Shown here: in pieces, positions 14,763 through 14,767 of the stretch
Numbering within the stretch: the first letter of the stretch is position 1
Layout: the number at the start of each line of letters is the position of its first letter
The notes under the pieces: model-generated
Told to the model about the DNA's origin: nothing
Databases searched by the model: none
Seen by the model: only the letters and a program-made list of their open reading frames with translations
Source of the DNA: JBOGJI01 sp050747865
GTDB taxonomy: Bacteria; Acidobacteriota; Thermoanaerobaculia; Multivoradales; JAHEKO01
Reading direction: 5' to 3'
DNA length: 14,767 bases
Assembly: GCA_050747865.1 (NCBI GenBank)
Contig: JBOGJI010000123.1
Coordinates: 1 to 14,767, forward strand
Translations under genes and position numbers: made by a program

Positions 14763-14767
14763 CGCCC

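Noticed and set aside
1..14767. tRNA, rRNA, CRISPR arrays, transposases, integrases, attachment sites, replication origins
   Set aside because: None were recognised on either strand by reading. No regularly spaced repeat with spacers, no cloverleaf-like segment and no transposase motifs were seen.

Overview
The window is GC-rich and densely coding. It most resembles an Acidobacteriota chromosome, possibly a Thermoanaerobaculia-like lineage, although nothing in it is a taxonomic marker. The main clue is a tandem run of giant MacB/FtsX-type permeases without an ATPase. This family was named ADOP (acidobacterial duplicated orphan permease) because it is so expanded in that phylum. The placement is an inference from gene content.

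Left part (1-6997, mostly minus strand): four ADOP genes lie head to tail. Reading along the minus strand they are a deletion-scarred remnant (6790-5776), an intact 813-residue gene (5752-3311), a second intact 813-residue gene (2781-340) and the N-terminus of a fourth that leaves the window (333-1). Upstream of the first is a sequence resembling a sigma-54 -24/-12 promoter (6897-6882). About 115 bases further upstream is a perfect GTCCGC/GCGGAC inverted repeat with a spaced half-site, where an enhancer-binding activator would be expected. Between the two intact permeases, on the plus strand and antisense to any read-through of the array, sits an overlapping pair of small genes, DUF4160 and DUF2442.

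Middle part (7092-8641, plus strand): a DUF72 (YecE-like) protein, then an exported TlpA/redoxin-like thioredoxin-fold protein with a CPFC motif.

Right part (8716-14762, minus strand): in transcription order, nuoN (complex I subunit N, whose GTG start overlaps a TGA and suggests coupling to an upstream gene such as nuoM), an exported M1 zinc aminopeptidase, a SigR-like ECF sigma factor, a zinc-binding RsrA-like anti-sigma factor, and an exported thioredoxin-fold protein. The last three look like a thiol-stress regulon unit: the sigma factor drives it, the anti-sigma factor carries the Cys/His spacing of the redox-sensing RsrA, and the third gene is a possible effector or sensor that has lost the first cysteine of its CXXC motif. 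A GGGGTCAG-type inverted repeat lies between the peptidase and the sigma gene and supplies the last residues of the peptidase.

I saw no tRNA, rRNA, CRISPR array, transposase or origin. The long open frames opposite the permeases and the peptidase are GC-driven shadows.
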